Assembly (NCBI GenBank): GCA_032622095.1
Contig: CP136064.1
Coordinates: forward strand, 136,915,954 to 136,979,953
Direction: 5' to 3'
Length of the DNA stretch: 64,000 bases
Origin: Siphonodentalium dalli
Lineage: Eukaryota; Mollusca; Scaphopoda; Gadilida; Siphonodentaliidae
The notes beneath the pieces were generated by a model. It did no database searches and was not told the origin of the DNA. It worked only from the letters and a program-made list of their open reading frames with translations. The position numbers and the translations under genes are program-made. This document shows positions 24,127-33,744 of the stretch, piece by piece. How positions within the stretch are numbered: position 1 is the stretch's first letter; the number at the start of each line of letters is the position of its first letter.

Positions 24127-24375
24127 AGAATCTCCCATGAACACCTTCTGAGATCTGTTGCTCAGGTATGATATGAACCACACAAGAGCACTTTCTCGCA
24201 AGCCAATTATGTTGTGTAGACGCGCCAGTAATATGTTGTGGTCGCAGGTGTCGAATGCTGCACTGAGATCAAGCATCAAGAGCAGCACGATGTTACCCTT
24301 ATTCAGAGATAAATCAATGTCATTCTTCACCTTTATCAATGTAGTCTCACATGAGTGTTTCGATCGGTACGCTGA
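24127..24375 (-). pseudogene. Non-LTR reverse transcriptase, upstream fragment (fingers/palm)
   Basis: On the minus strand this encodes the part of a CR1/L2-like reverse transcriptase before VPQGS: SAYRSKHSCETTL, then LDLSAAFDT (palm aspartate motif, about 24247-24270), DHNILLARL, and WFISYLSNRSQKV. In intact proteins this stretch runs directly into the VPQGS motif, which here lies at 22004, so the gene is split by the intervening 22031-24126 DNA. The upstream end is cut at about 24376 by other repeats. It is one element with 21058-22030. Confidence 0.85.
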
Positions 24376-24423
24376 CTGGAGTTATCCATCTTTATTAGCA
24401 ATACCAGTGGTCAACCTTGTTAA

Positions 24424-25608
24424 AGGCACGGATGGCCTTCACGGTGGGTATAGTCACACCCGTTAAAATTGCCATCAATGAAAAGAATATTAAAATATAG
24501 ATATATTTTATTCTAAAACCAATCATAAATATCAAGTTTATACACTGTGTGATGTAAACAAAATCCAGATTTTGTAACAGTTTTGGTCTTTGATTACATT
24601 TTAGACAAAGCATACAAACTTGACAATAACATACTATTTACGCAATATTTATGTTTGGCATAAGAACAAGGTATGTCTATATTTTATAATTCTTTGTGTC
24701 ATGGTGGTTTTAAAGGCACGGTCAGCATTCGTTGCAGAAATATGTATATTTGTTCAAATCGCCATCAACAGAAGGAACACCAAAATATATACAGTTCCGC
24801 TCATACCGGTTTGCCAAACATAATCAGCGCGTAAATAGTATATTGTCGTCAAGACATACGATGGTGTGCGTAAACCAGAGACTGCTCGTGTTACAGAAGG
24901 TGTGCTTCTGTTTACATAACACAGCGCAATTGGTTAATCACATACAAAGGATATAAACGCTCTTTATTATTTCCATATCAGGATAACAGTAACAAATTAT
25001 GCTCATTATGTTTACCATATCTGGATCTAAACAAAAGCGAGGAAACGTAACGTTTTTTGCTTTTGTTTACATAACATAACATACTGTTTACCCACCGCCA
25101 ACACCGCCCTTATCTTTAACGGAAGTGACTATTTTAAAGGTACTCAATCCGATCAAATGCTCCTAAATTAATACTTCTTTGGCTTCGGGGGTAAAAAATA
25201 TTTGATTTGAGTCGAAGAACCCACAAATCAAAGTTCAGAGTGATAAAATATCGATTTTTGAAGTTTGTTATTTCTCGAGATGTGCAATTATTTGTGGCTC
25301 TGAAAAAACATCGTCAATGGACCATATCGGTCAATATTGCTAATAAAGATGGATAACTCTAAAATAAAGTGGTAATACGGCCAAATTTTGTGATAATACG
25401 GCCATATTTCTTTGAACAAAATTTTTAAATAACCACTTGAGTTTGGAGTTATCCATCTTCATCCGCAATTTGTCAGTTTGAGCACGTGTTTTTCTGGACC
25501 ACATCTCGAGAAATAAAGAAACTTCAAAAATCGATATCTGACCACTCTGAGCTTTGATGGATTGAGTACCTTTAACAGCAATACCCGCCGTGAAGGCCAT
25601 CCATGCCT
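24424..25608. mobile_element. TTAA-flanked element with GGCACGG ends, hosting a nested element
   Basis: The ends AGGCACGGATGGCCTTCACGG (24424) and its inverted partner near 25608 (CCGTGAAGGCCATCCATGCCT) match over about 30 bp and are flanked by TTAA at 24420-24423 and 25609-25612. The insertion sits inside an older repeat: GTCAACCTT before it and GGAGGGTCGATTAATTAGAG after it, matching the uninterrupted copy near 11023-11060 (GTCAACCTTTAAAGGCGAGT). This empty site supports TTAA as the target duplication. Internal copies of the end motif near 24713 and 25083-25120 suggest rearranged or tandem copies. No transposase was found. Confidence 0.75.
25138..25571. mobile_element. TTAA-flanked miniature element nested in the GGCACGG element
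   Basis: The left end is TTAA (25134-25137) then AGGTACTCAATCCGATC. The right end is GATGGATTGAGTACCT then TTAA (25572-25575), an exact TTAA target duplication. The interior is itself folded: AAAGTTCAGAGTG, TATCGATTTTTGAAGTTT and TCTCGAGATGTG near 25225-25285 recur inverted near 25500-25555. Same family as 9315-10669, 14661-14932 and 51013-51453. Its position inside another TTAA element gives the relative age: host repeat, then GGCACGG element, then this one. Confidence 0.85.
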
Positions 25609-25691
25609 TTAAGGAGGGTCGATTAATTAGAGCATAACTGTACATGTAACAGCGATTTTGATGTTAGTTGAATGAAGTATTGACTATATTT

Positions 25692-25844
25692 TATTAGAGT
25701 AAGTTAAGCAATATTAGTGATATTGTTTCCAGTTGTGTAGTGGAGCCTGTTACAAAGCAAGGTGGTAAACATCGCCTTGTAACAGGCTCAACCACACAAC
25801 TGGGAACACTATCACTAATATTGCTTAACTTTAATTCTCTAATA
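25692..25844. repeat. Foldback hairpin, ~70-bp arms
   Basis: TTAAGCAATATTAGTGATA ... GAGCCTGTTACAA on the left is the reverse complement of TTGTAACAGGCTC ... TATCACTAATATTGCTTAA on the right, with a few mismatches and a loop of about 12 bp (25762-25773). The 118-codon frame starting at 25740 begins inside the hairpin and shows no family features. Confidence 0.8.
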
Positions 25845-26705
25845 CCACCCGATGTGAATCGCGAGTTAATCGATCACCATGGTTTTTCTAGAGTAACCGA
25901 TTTTTGCAAATGTGTAAATGACATTGGTTCGAAACATGGTAATACTACCGCAGTAATCTTGAATGGCTATAACGGTAATAATATTAAATACTTGGTCAAA
26001 GGTATTGTACTAGTGTCTATACAGTACATGTACATGTATATATGCTTTGAAATACATGAACCGGTAGCCTATCTGTTCTTCAGTAATGAATTGTGATTGA
26101 ATTGTCACACTATTCTGTGTTATTTCTGAAGATTCATAGTAATTAGTATTTCCAACATTCATGAACATTATCTGACAGTACTAGTATCAATACTGCCCAT
26201 TTCGAATGGGATTATAGTTAAAATATATGAGTGTGTTAGCCTGTTATGCTGCCAATAAACATGGGCTACAGGGCCAAATAAGGATCCTCTTCGTGAATTT
26301 TTCTTCTGCAAAGCACATTAAAGCAAACATGAACGATTGCTGATGCAAACATTAAATATATACCCCGTCTGATTTAACACTTTTATTCAAATTACTATTC
26401 CTTCAGCTATGGGGGCGAATCATGTTTCATTTTAGTCAAGAAACCCACCTCTCCCAATGCAGTCATTACATATATTTTTCTCCTAGTCGATTTCCATATA
26501 TTAAGTGATGCCTGGTTCCAACTGGAATTCCCCAATGCTTGTCATCACAATTTATGTAAACAAAACATCTTTCATTGTGATCAGCATGGTGTTATAACCT
26601 AAGTGTCTATAAATAAAACATGATTACTAAATCAAGAATACCTGCAAGTAATGCATACAAAATTTGAATGTATCTACATGCCAACTATATAATAAGATAT
26701 TGTAA
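25845..26705. other. Unassigned DNA
   Basis: AT-rich with ACATGTACATGTATAT near 26025. No gene was recognised. Confidence 0.4.
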
Positions 26706-26744
26706 ATTTAGTTTCTGGTGATTATTTTTTTAGTCATTTATTCA

Positions 26745-26905
26745 AAAAATAATTCCGATCATAGCTTGTTTTTGAAAACTCTTGAGATTTGATGGGTGCG
26801 TTCCTCGACTCAAATAGAATTGTTTCTACCCCCAAAGAGATCTCCATCACATTTCTTTCCCATGAAAATTTCATGTGAAAGTAATGTGATGGAGATCTCT
26901 TAACT
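26745..26905. repeat. Decayed TTAA-family fragment with a terminal hairpin
   Basis: GAGATTTGATGGGTGCGTTCCTCGACTC and TTTCTACCCCCAAAG are interior blocks of the AGGTACTCAATCC family. They run into AGAGATCTCCATCACATT (about 26839), which pairs with AATGTGATGGAGATCTCT (about 26882-26900). No complete ends remain. Confidence 0.6.
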
Positions 26906-27195
26906 TTATTATTATACATGTACATGTATGCTGCAATATAAAATATCTCTGTGCTATAATATATATAATTACCTTGTATACTATCAGTGCCAGTACTTAC
27001 AATGTACATGTACCATACATTCTATTTGTGGATAGACCACTATATGTCGCATAGTGGGTTTAGTTTGTAGAATTGATGCAGTTACACTGTGATTCTTTGC
27101 GGCCTCTCATTGGAAATGGGGGCCTCTTGTTACATTTACATGTACTGGTACATGTGTATAGTCCATTGCAATGTGGCTTTTTGGATGAAAAAAAA

Positions 27196-29170
27196 GTCGA
27201 TACAATTGGAAAAATTTGAATGACATTTAAAGCAGAAAAATAACTTGGACCAATTCATGAGGTCACATAACCATTATCTCAATCATGTATAGTGCGTTAG
27301 TCAGAGTGTTCGTTACAAGTAGTTCGATGGGTTCGATTGTCGAGAAGTTCAATAGTTTGAGGGTTCAATGGTCCAACGGTTCAATTCATGGTACCCAGGT
27401 TTGAAAGAATCGATTGTGTGGTTTTACAACACATTAATTTAGTCAGTTATATACATGTATGATAATAGTATTACCCTCATACAAAATAAATTACTCGCGA
27501 CATAACATGTATTGCCCATAAAATTGTACACAAATTAATGCAATATTTACACATACCGGTACATGTACGGAGTGTGAATGGGTATCTATTATTATACCTC
27601 ACCTGACTGCCTGCTATAAAATTGGGCATGAAGATTACAAATTTTGAGACAATGTAGACTCTAAAATAACCAAACAGTGGAACTATTAAACATCCAGGTT
27701 ATGAGACTCTCGGACTAGTGCACATAGTACCAAATGATTTGCGCTTGGGTCTCACATATTTAAAGATAAAAAAAAATTGTTAGGTGAATCAGCTACATGT
27801 ACATGTACGGATACTTGTAACTGAAGTAAATGGAAAACATTTATGCAATTTTAAGGCGATACGCATGATTTATACCCTCAGCTAATTTGGTAGTCGGGAT
27901 TCATTTGCGCATTTTAACCGGAATTCAGGATTCAAAAAAGAGGCCGGTTCGCAGCTTTTATAGCACAAAATTAATTTCGTTTTACTATTTTCCAGCCCAA
28001 ATGACATTTATGATGTAATTTAGTCTATTATATATAGGTATGTAGAAGTTATGGATACAACTTCAGCAAATACGTGTATATGAAAACTATACTATTAGTG
28101 TAATATTAGCTTTCATTCAATATTTTCTTACTTGTAACTGGTACGCATGATTCAACCTTTTACATTAACTGGTATTTTGGAAAAAAAGTCGATACAATTG
28201 GAAAAATTTGAATGACATTTAAAGCAGAAAAATAACTTGGACCAATTCATGAGGTCACATAACCATTATCTCAATCATGTATAGTGCGTTAGTCAGAGTG
28301 TTCGTTACAAGTAGTTCGATGGGTTCGATTGTCGAGAAGTTCAATAGTTTGAGGGTTCAATGGTCCAACGGTTCAATTCATGGTACCCAGGTTTGAAAGA
28401 ATCGATTGTGTGGTTTTACAACACATTAATTTAGTCAGTTATATACATGTATGATAATAGTATTACCCTCATACAAAATAAATTACTCGCGACATAACAT
28501 GTATTGCCCATAAAATTGTACACAAATTAATGCAATATTTACACATACCGGTACATGTACGGAGTGTGAATGGGTATCTATTATTATACCTCACCTGACT
28601 GCCTGCTATAAAATTGGGCATGAAGATTACAAATTTTGAGACAATGTAGACTCTAAAATAACCAAACAGTGGAACTATTAAACATCCAGGTTATGAGACT
28701 CTCGGACTAGTGCACATAGTACCAAATGATTTGCGCTTGGGTCTCACATATTTAAAGATAAAAAAAAATTGTTAGGTGAATCAGCTACATGTACATGTAC
28801 GGATACTTGTAACTGAAGTAAATGGAAAACATTTATGCAATTTTAAGGCGATACGCATGATTTATACCCTCAGCTAATTTGGTAGTCGGGATTCATTTGC
28901 GCATTTTAACCGGAATTCAGGATTCAAAAAAGAGGCCGGTTCGCAGCTTTTATAGCACAAAATTAATTTCGTTTTACTATTTTCCAGCCCAAATGACATT
29001 TATGATGTAATTTAGTCTATTATATATAGGTATGTAGAAGTTATGGATACAACTTCAGCAAATACGTGTATATGAAAACTATACTATTAGTGTAATATTA
29101 GCTTTCATTCAATATTTTCTTACTTGTAACTGGTACGCATGATTCAACCTTTTACATTAACTGGTATTTT
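27196..29170. repeat. Apparently perfect tandem duplication, 992-bp period
   Basis: From GTCGATACAATTGGAAAAAT at 27196 the sequence repeats from 28188 with no difference that I could find, through CATTAACTGGTATTTT (about 28178 and 29170). Both junctions fall in runs of A or G. The left inverted copy does not share this duplication, so it arose after the two copies separated, or is an assembly duplication. Confidence 0.9.
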
Positions 29171-30297
29171 TGGGGGGGGGGGGCGACACCTTCCAGACTT
29201 CTCTATTCAATTGTGAATGAACACTGAATACCAGTTAACTGTTTTCTCACATTTGCTGAAATAGTATCCAAAACATCAACATTTCAAGAGGTATTAGACT
29301 GAATTAGATAAAAATGTATCACTTGGGTCTGTTTGGGCTGGAAAATACTCAAAATTTGTATAAGTTTGTGCTATAATATCTGCATACCAGCCTTTTTGCT
29401 GAATCCCGAATGCCGGTTATATTGCCGTATGAGTTCCTAGTACCAGATAACAATCATAACATTGGGTATGTATATACATGTAGCGTACCACCTGAAAATG
29501 GCCTGAATTCCAAAACGGGGTGGGTGTGTGTGTGTGTGTGTGTGACACCCTCCTTGATCATAGTGACTAGTTAGTATTCTACAGGGTATGTTAACTGTTT
29601 CGAGTTGGTGCAATTAATGTGCTTGTTTGATTTCTAGCATCTGAATACTATTTATAGTATATATTGCTATCTGATCAATTGCTACTGATATCAAAAAGGT
29701 TAAAGATGGTGTGTCTCTTTCCCAAATGTTCTGTTTACATGTACCTTTGGGGGTTTATGAGTCAGATAATAACAGGAAACATGTCCTTCTAACATTAAGA
29801 AATAATGTGTTCTTATGAACCAGGACAAAATATGGCTATTTTTGGAGCATTACAGCATACAAATCGATATTTTGAAGCAATAAGATAATGACAGGAAACA
29901 TGTCCTTAGACTAAGAAATAATGTTTATTTTGGTATACAGACACATCAGAGTATATATTTTTTATATATTTTTGGTATATTTCACATCAGAGCTCATGTG
30001 TATACTCACATTAGTTTGTCATTCAAAAGGAGAAACCCATTTAGAAAGTTTAAATAAGACAAAACTACCTCACTGGAAATGTAGTTGCAAGGTACATGTA
30101 CGAGAGAGAGAGAGAGAGTAAATGCCATTGGAACTAAAATAATGATGTTAGTGTCTACCAGTATGTCATGTACCGGTATACATTGCAACTACGTGTACAT
30201 GTAACTTGCCTAACATACCATATACATGTATGAAGAGGTAATTTGCAAGTGTTTTTGATCAAAATTTAACCCATGCAGTTTAATGTGTTTATATTAT

Positions 30298-30450
30298 ACA
30301 GTTATCGCCCGCGATTGAGTGAGACACGGGGATTTGTCGCCCGCTCGAGACCTGGAATGTCACCGGAGGGCCGCCAGGCCCGAGGGTGACATTCCAAGTC
30401 GCGAGCGGCGACAAATCCCCGTGACTCACGAAAACAAGGGTGATAACTGT
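30298..30450. mobile_element. GC-rich foldback miniature element (~153 bp)
   Basis: ACAGTTATC at 30298 and GATAACTGT at 30442-30450 bound an inverted repeat whose arms contain CACGGGGATTTGTCGCC / GGCGACAAATCCCCGTG and TGGAATGTCACC / GGTGACATTCCA around a GC-rich centre (GGAGGGCCGCCAGGCCCGAG). It is markedly richer in G+C and CpG than its surroundings. It forms the left part of a ~1.13-kb block missing from the left inverted copy. Confidence 0.8.
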
Positions 30451-31428
30451 TTTGTTATCTGACAAAGGAGTGCACACGAACCTCCTTAGTAGCAGGTATA
30501 AATGCGCGCATATATTCGTTAATCCAGTTCGAAAAGTTAATTTTATGTTGGAATCATCGCTATATAGAAAATAACACATTCATAATCTGGATGAATTAAC
30601 AGACCTGTCATTTGCGCAGCTATTCTCCGGTCAGTTTGCTGGTTGCATGATGGAAATCGGTTCACGGAAAGAGGAGTAAAGCAATTTCGAAGTTGAGTAG
30701 CCATACAGCAAAATGTTCGGTTTCGTTTCAAATGTGCATGAAGACGCCGACAGACGTTTTAATTTCCAGAATGCTAAAATGTGAAACTAACACGTTGTAG
30801 TAGTGTAAAAAGAAATTGGCATATGTCACATATTGTTACGCAACATATGGGTATTCTCTGAAGTCTGAGGATTGTATTGCAGAAAAGAAATAGTCAATTG
30901 ATAAACAGCAAAGAGTGGCTATTTGATCTAGTACATAAACGTAGTTGTAACGTATGTACATCGTATGTGCAATTGTTTGCAGCACATATCAACTGCATAA
31001 TAAGGGTTAACTATTTGTCCCACAGTCTTTATTATTGATATAAAAAGGTCCAATAGGAACATTACACCTTATAACGGATTTGTATCTGTGATAATACCAT
31101 TTATACATATAGCGTGCTTTAATTGCAAATAAAAAACAGACAATTATGCAAATTAGCAAACACCACAGTTCGCGGTTGTTATCAAACAGTGGGGTTTATC
31201 AAAACAGTGTTTTTCGAAATTATTAGAGAGCGGTCAGAGAATCTCTGCGCGTTGAGTTCTTCGTAGTCCTATGTTTACTGGTAACAACTGAGCGGTCAAT
31301 AAATGAGGCAATGTTATCCTAGAGGGTAATAAGTGATTTACGGCCCGCCATGTGACGCACTCTCAGCCAATCAGAAGAGAGGAAAATTGGATGCAATGGG
31401 GTGAAGGATAACAAATTTATTTATTACA
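30451..31428. other. Remainder of the 1.13-kb insertion, unassigned
   Basis: This block is absent at the equivalent point of the left copy (near 5750), so it was inserted together with or beside the hairpin. It ends in CAGCCAATCAGAAGAG and GAAGGATAACAAATTT; GTTATC-like words occur at both outer ends. Frames of 62-96 codons have no family features. It may be a non-autonomous DNA transposon. Confidence 0.45.
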
Positions 31429-31595
31429 TGTGTTTCTATATTTTATCTTTAGTTAGTTTGTTTATTTTGAATAAACTTATAGGGCTCCACAATCAGTTTC
31501 CTTAATGTGTTATTATACTAAAACAACTCCATTGATAACAATACCCCTGCAAATCTACTGCATTGCCATCCTCATCATTTCACTCTGGTATCCCC

Positions 31596-32345
31596 ACCCA
31601 GGTGTACCTTGGTTTTATTCACCCAGGTGTTCCTTGGTGTTTCCTACCCATGTGTATCTTGGTGTTTCCCACCAGGTGTACCTTGGTGTTTTCCTACCCA
31701 GGTGTACCTTGGTGTTTCCTTACCTGGGTGTACCTTGGGGTTTTCTTACCCAGGTGCATCTCAATGTTTCCACCCAGGTGTACCTTGGTGTTTTCGACCC
31801 AAGTGTTTCCCAGGTATTTATACTAGGGTATATCCCGGGTGTTCTTCAACTCGATGATTTTACCCTGGTGAACCCCAGTATTTTTACCCAGGTGTAACCC
31901 TAGTGCAACCACCCTCATAAACCCTGGTGCTCCAACAACAGGGTAAAACAGGGTGGTGCACATGGGATACATCTGGGTGAAAATGCTGGGGTACACCACG
32001 GTAAAATAATCGAGTGGTACCTGCTTATAACACCCGGGGTATGCCCTGGTAGAAATACCCAGTGGAAAGCCCTTTGAAACTCCCAGGGTATACCAGGGTG
32101 GAAACACTGGAAAATCCACCTGGGTAAGAAAACACCAAGGTACACCGGGGTAAGAAAACACCAAGGTACACATGGGTTGGAAACATCAAGATACTCCTGG
32201 GTAGGGAACATCAGGGTAGGAAACACCTGGGTGAATAACACCAATGTCCAAGGTACACCTGGGTGGGAAACACAAGGGTACACCTGGGTGAATAACACCA
32301 AGGTACACCCGGTGGGAAACACTAGGGTACACCTGGGTAATTACA
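31596..32345. repeat. 27-bp minisatellite, mirror-image array about 31930
   Basis: CCCAGGTGTACCTTGGTGTT units run forward from 31596 to about 31805 and reversed from about 32100 to 32345. The stretch between is also self-complementary (GGTGTTCTTCAACTCGATGATTTTACC against GGTAAAATAATCGAGTGGTACC), folding at about 31930. Long repetitive frames on both strands are artefacts of the 27-bp period. Confidence 0.9.
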
Positions 32346-32544
32346 CCCAGGTTTATCCACACCAGGGTTTTTGTCTGGTTTCACCTGGGTTAATCCTGGT
32401 AAAACCCGGGTTTCAGGGGGTCTTCATGGTTGGTGGATGTCTTGGTAGATAGATTGACACCCGGGTTTTGGTCCAAAAAACCTGGGTAGATTTACCCGGG
32501 TATATTTATATAATGGGAGCGGCCATTTGAGCTTCCTTTTTTGG

Positions 32545-32637
32545 GGTTGCTTCGGTGGCCGTGTGGTATTGACGTCGGACTTTGAGTCGCAAGGCGCGCT
32601 CGCCGTCATGGGCCGGTGTTCGAATCCCACCCAAACC
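32545..32637 (+). repeat. tRNA-derived SINE head or tRNA pseudogene
   Basis: GGTGGCCGTGTGGTATTGAC resembles an A-box and D-arm. GGCCGGTGTTCGAATCCCACC about 45 bp further on matches a B-box and T-arm (GTTCGAATCC). The intervening length with a GC-rich variable-arm-like section suggests a Leu- or Ser-type ancestor, but the anticodon stem does not pair cleanly. An A-rich CCAAACCAAACAAAAAAAT tail follows. A functional tRNA is unlikely; a SINE 5' end is the best reading. It sits immediately outside the end of the right inverted copy. Confidence 0.55.
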
Positions 32638-32650
32638 AAACAAAAAAATT

Positions 32651-32945
32651 CACTGTCTCAAAAATCAAATTTGCTTTTAAAATGGAATGTATTATTGATA
32701 TTAAAACATGTTGTATTATACAAATACAAATACAACAACTAAATCACTAATACTCATGTGTCTCTTTTAGGTGTTTTTTACTTGCCAATGGAGCTATGGG
32801 CGATTTATGATTAAAAGGTACTTGGATATATTCGTACTCGAACCATATGAATAGAAAGGTACATGGGTATTTTCGTACGTCTTATTCATTGCTATTTCAG
32901 AGGGAGCATCAGTGATTCTGCCACGATGTATATTCACGTATCGCT
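32651..32945. other. Unassigned DNA
   Basis: Short AT-rich stretch possibly including the SINE body. TCGTACTCGAACC and TCGTACGTC-like words near 32835 and 32873 form a weak direct repeat. No gene was recognised. Confidence 0.35.
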
Positions 32946-33317
32946 TTGCGGTTATTTAGGCAGGCGTCTTTGAGAAATGCCCTATTGAACCATGCTTGTC
33001 AGCCGCATGCTAAGATTTGCGCGCCGAATAATTGGAATAAGAAGGCAGCGAGGAATAGTAAACATAACGCCTGGTTTAACAAGGCCTGCCAGACTGCCAG
33101 AGTAAAATATCGACAAGCGACAGGACAACACAAAACCAAGCGAAACAACCACACAGAACAAAGTATGCGACATGCATGTCATGTCTATAAATGTGAAATG
33201 GATGGAGCAATCAAATCACATAGAGCATTAATATCACAAGAACTAGCTTCAATGAAAAAATCAGAACTTAAAAGTTTTTGGGAAAAAAATGAAAGATTTA
33301 AAACCCCACCCGCATAG
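32946..33317 (+). pseudogene. Non-LTR retrotransposon fragment between endonuclease and reverse transcriptase
   Basis: A 124-codon frame encodes a Lys/Arg-rich helical segment: APNNWNKKA near residue 26, NAWFNKACQTARVKYRQA near residues 41-58, a basic linker, then ELKSFWEKNERF near the end. WFN-x-C-x3-R-x3-Y-R followed by a coiled, basic region ending in K-x-FW is typical of the linker after the endonuclease domain and before the reverse transcriptase domain in CR1/L2-type elements. Neither catalytic domain is present on either side, so this is a truncated relic. A stop follows at about 33315. The match is by motif style only. Confidence 0.55.
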
Positions 33318-33744
33318 TGGGGTAAATCTTGAGATATTCAGCCACCCGATCCGCATAGAATTATCAGATATAAATACGTAATGACGGAAATTCTTTACCA
33401 TCTATAGATACGTAAGTGTGGACCGTATACGCCGTATATCTCTTAATGGTGATCTGATCACGGGCCCACCATTATGATATAGAGAACACTAATTGTAACC
33501 TTACACAGAGTCGTATATGTATATGTGATAATGAAACCTAACCGATAATTTTGGTCGGAGAGTATATATATATGTGAATGATTGAAAAGGACGCGTTTTG
33601 AGTACACGTCTTAAACTGATATACAGTACAAATATCGACATCAAATTAAAAAAAATTGTTGCGTTTCTTACGCGTGTATGCTTCCCAATTACGATATAAA
33701 ATATGAGATTAAGGGACTCGGACAACAAAGATGAGTTCCATTCC
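33318..33744. other. Unassigned DNA
   Basis: Contains ATATATATATGTGAATG near 33566 and TATACGCCGTATA near 33427. No gene was recognised. Confidence 0.35.

Larger units (their letters stand above)
26985..32517 (-). repeat. Right copy of the large inverted dispersed repeat
   Basis: Read on the minus strand, this matches 4724-8830 from its CCCATTATATAAATATACCC end (32517) to CAGTACTTAC near 26992. It differs by three events: a perfect tandem duplication of about 990 bp (27196-29179), a 1.13-kb insertion (about 30297-31428) and retention of the full minisatellite centre (31806-32090). A (GT)n tract lies at 29524-29544 and a 12-G run at 29172-29183. No protein is encoded. Identity to the left copy is roughly 85-90% by eye. 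Confidence 0.8.
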
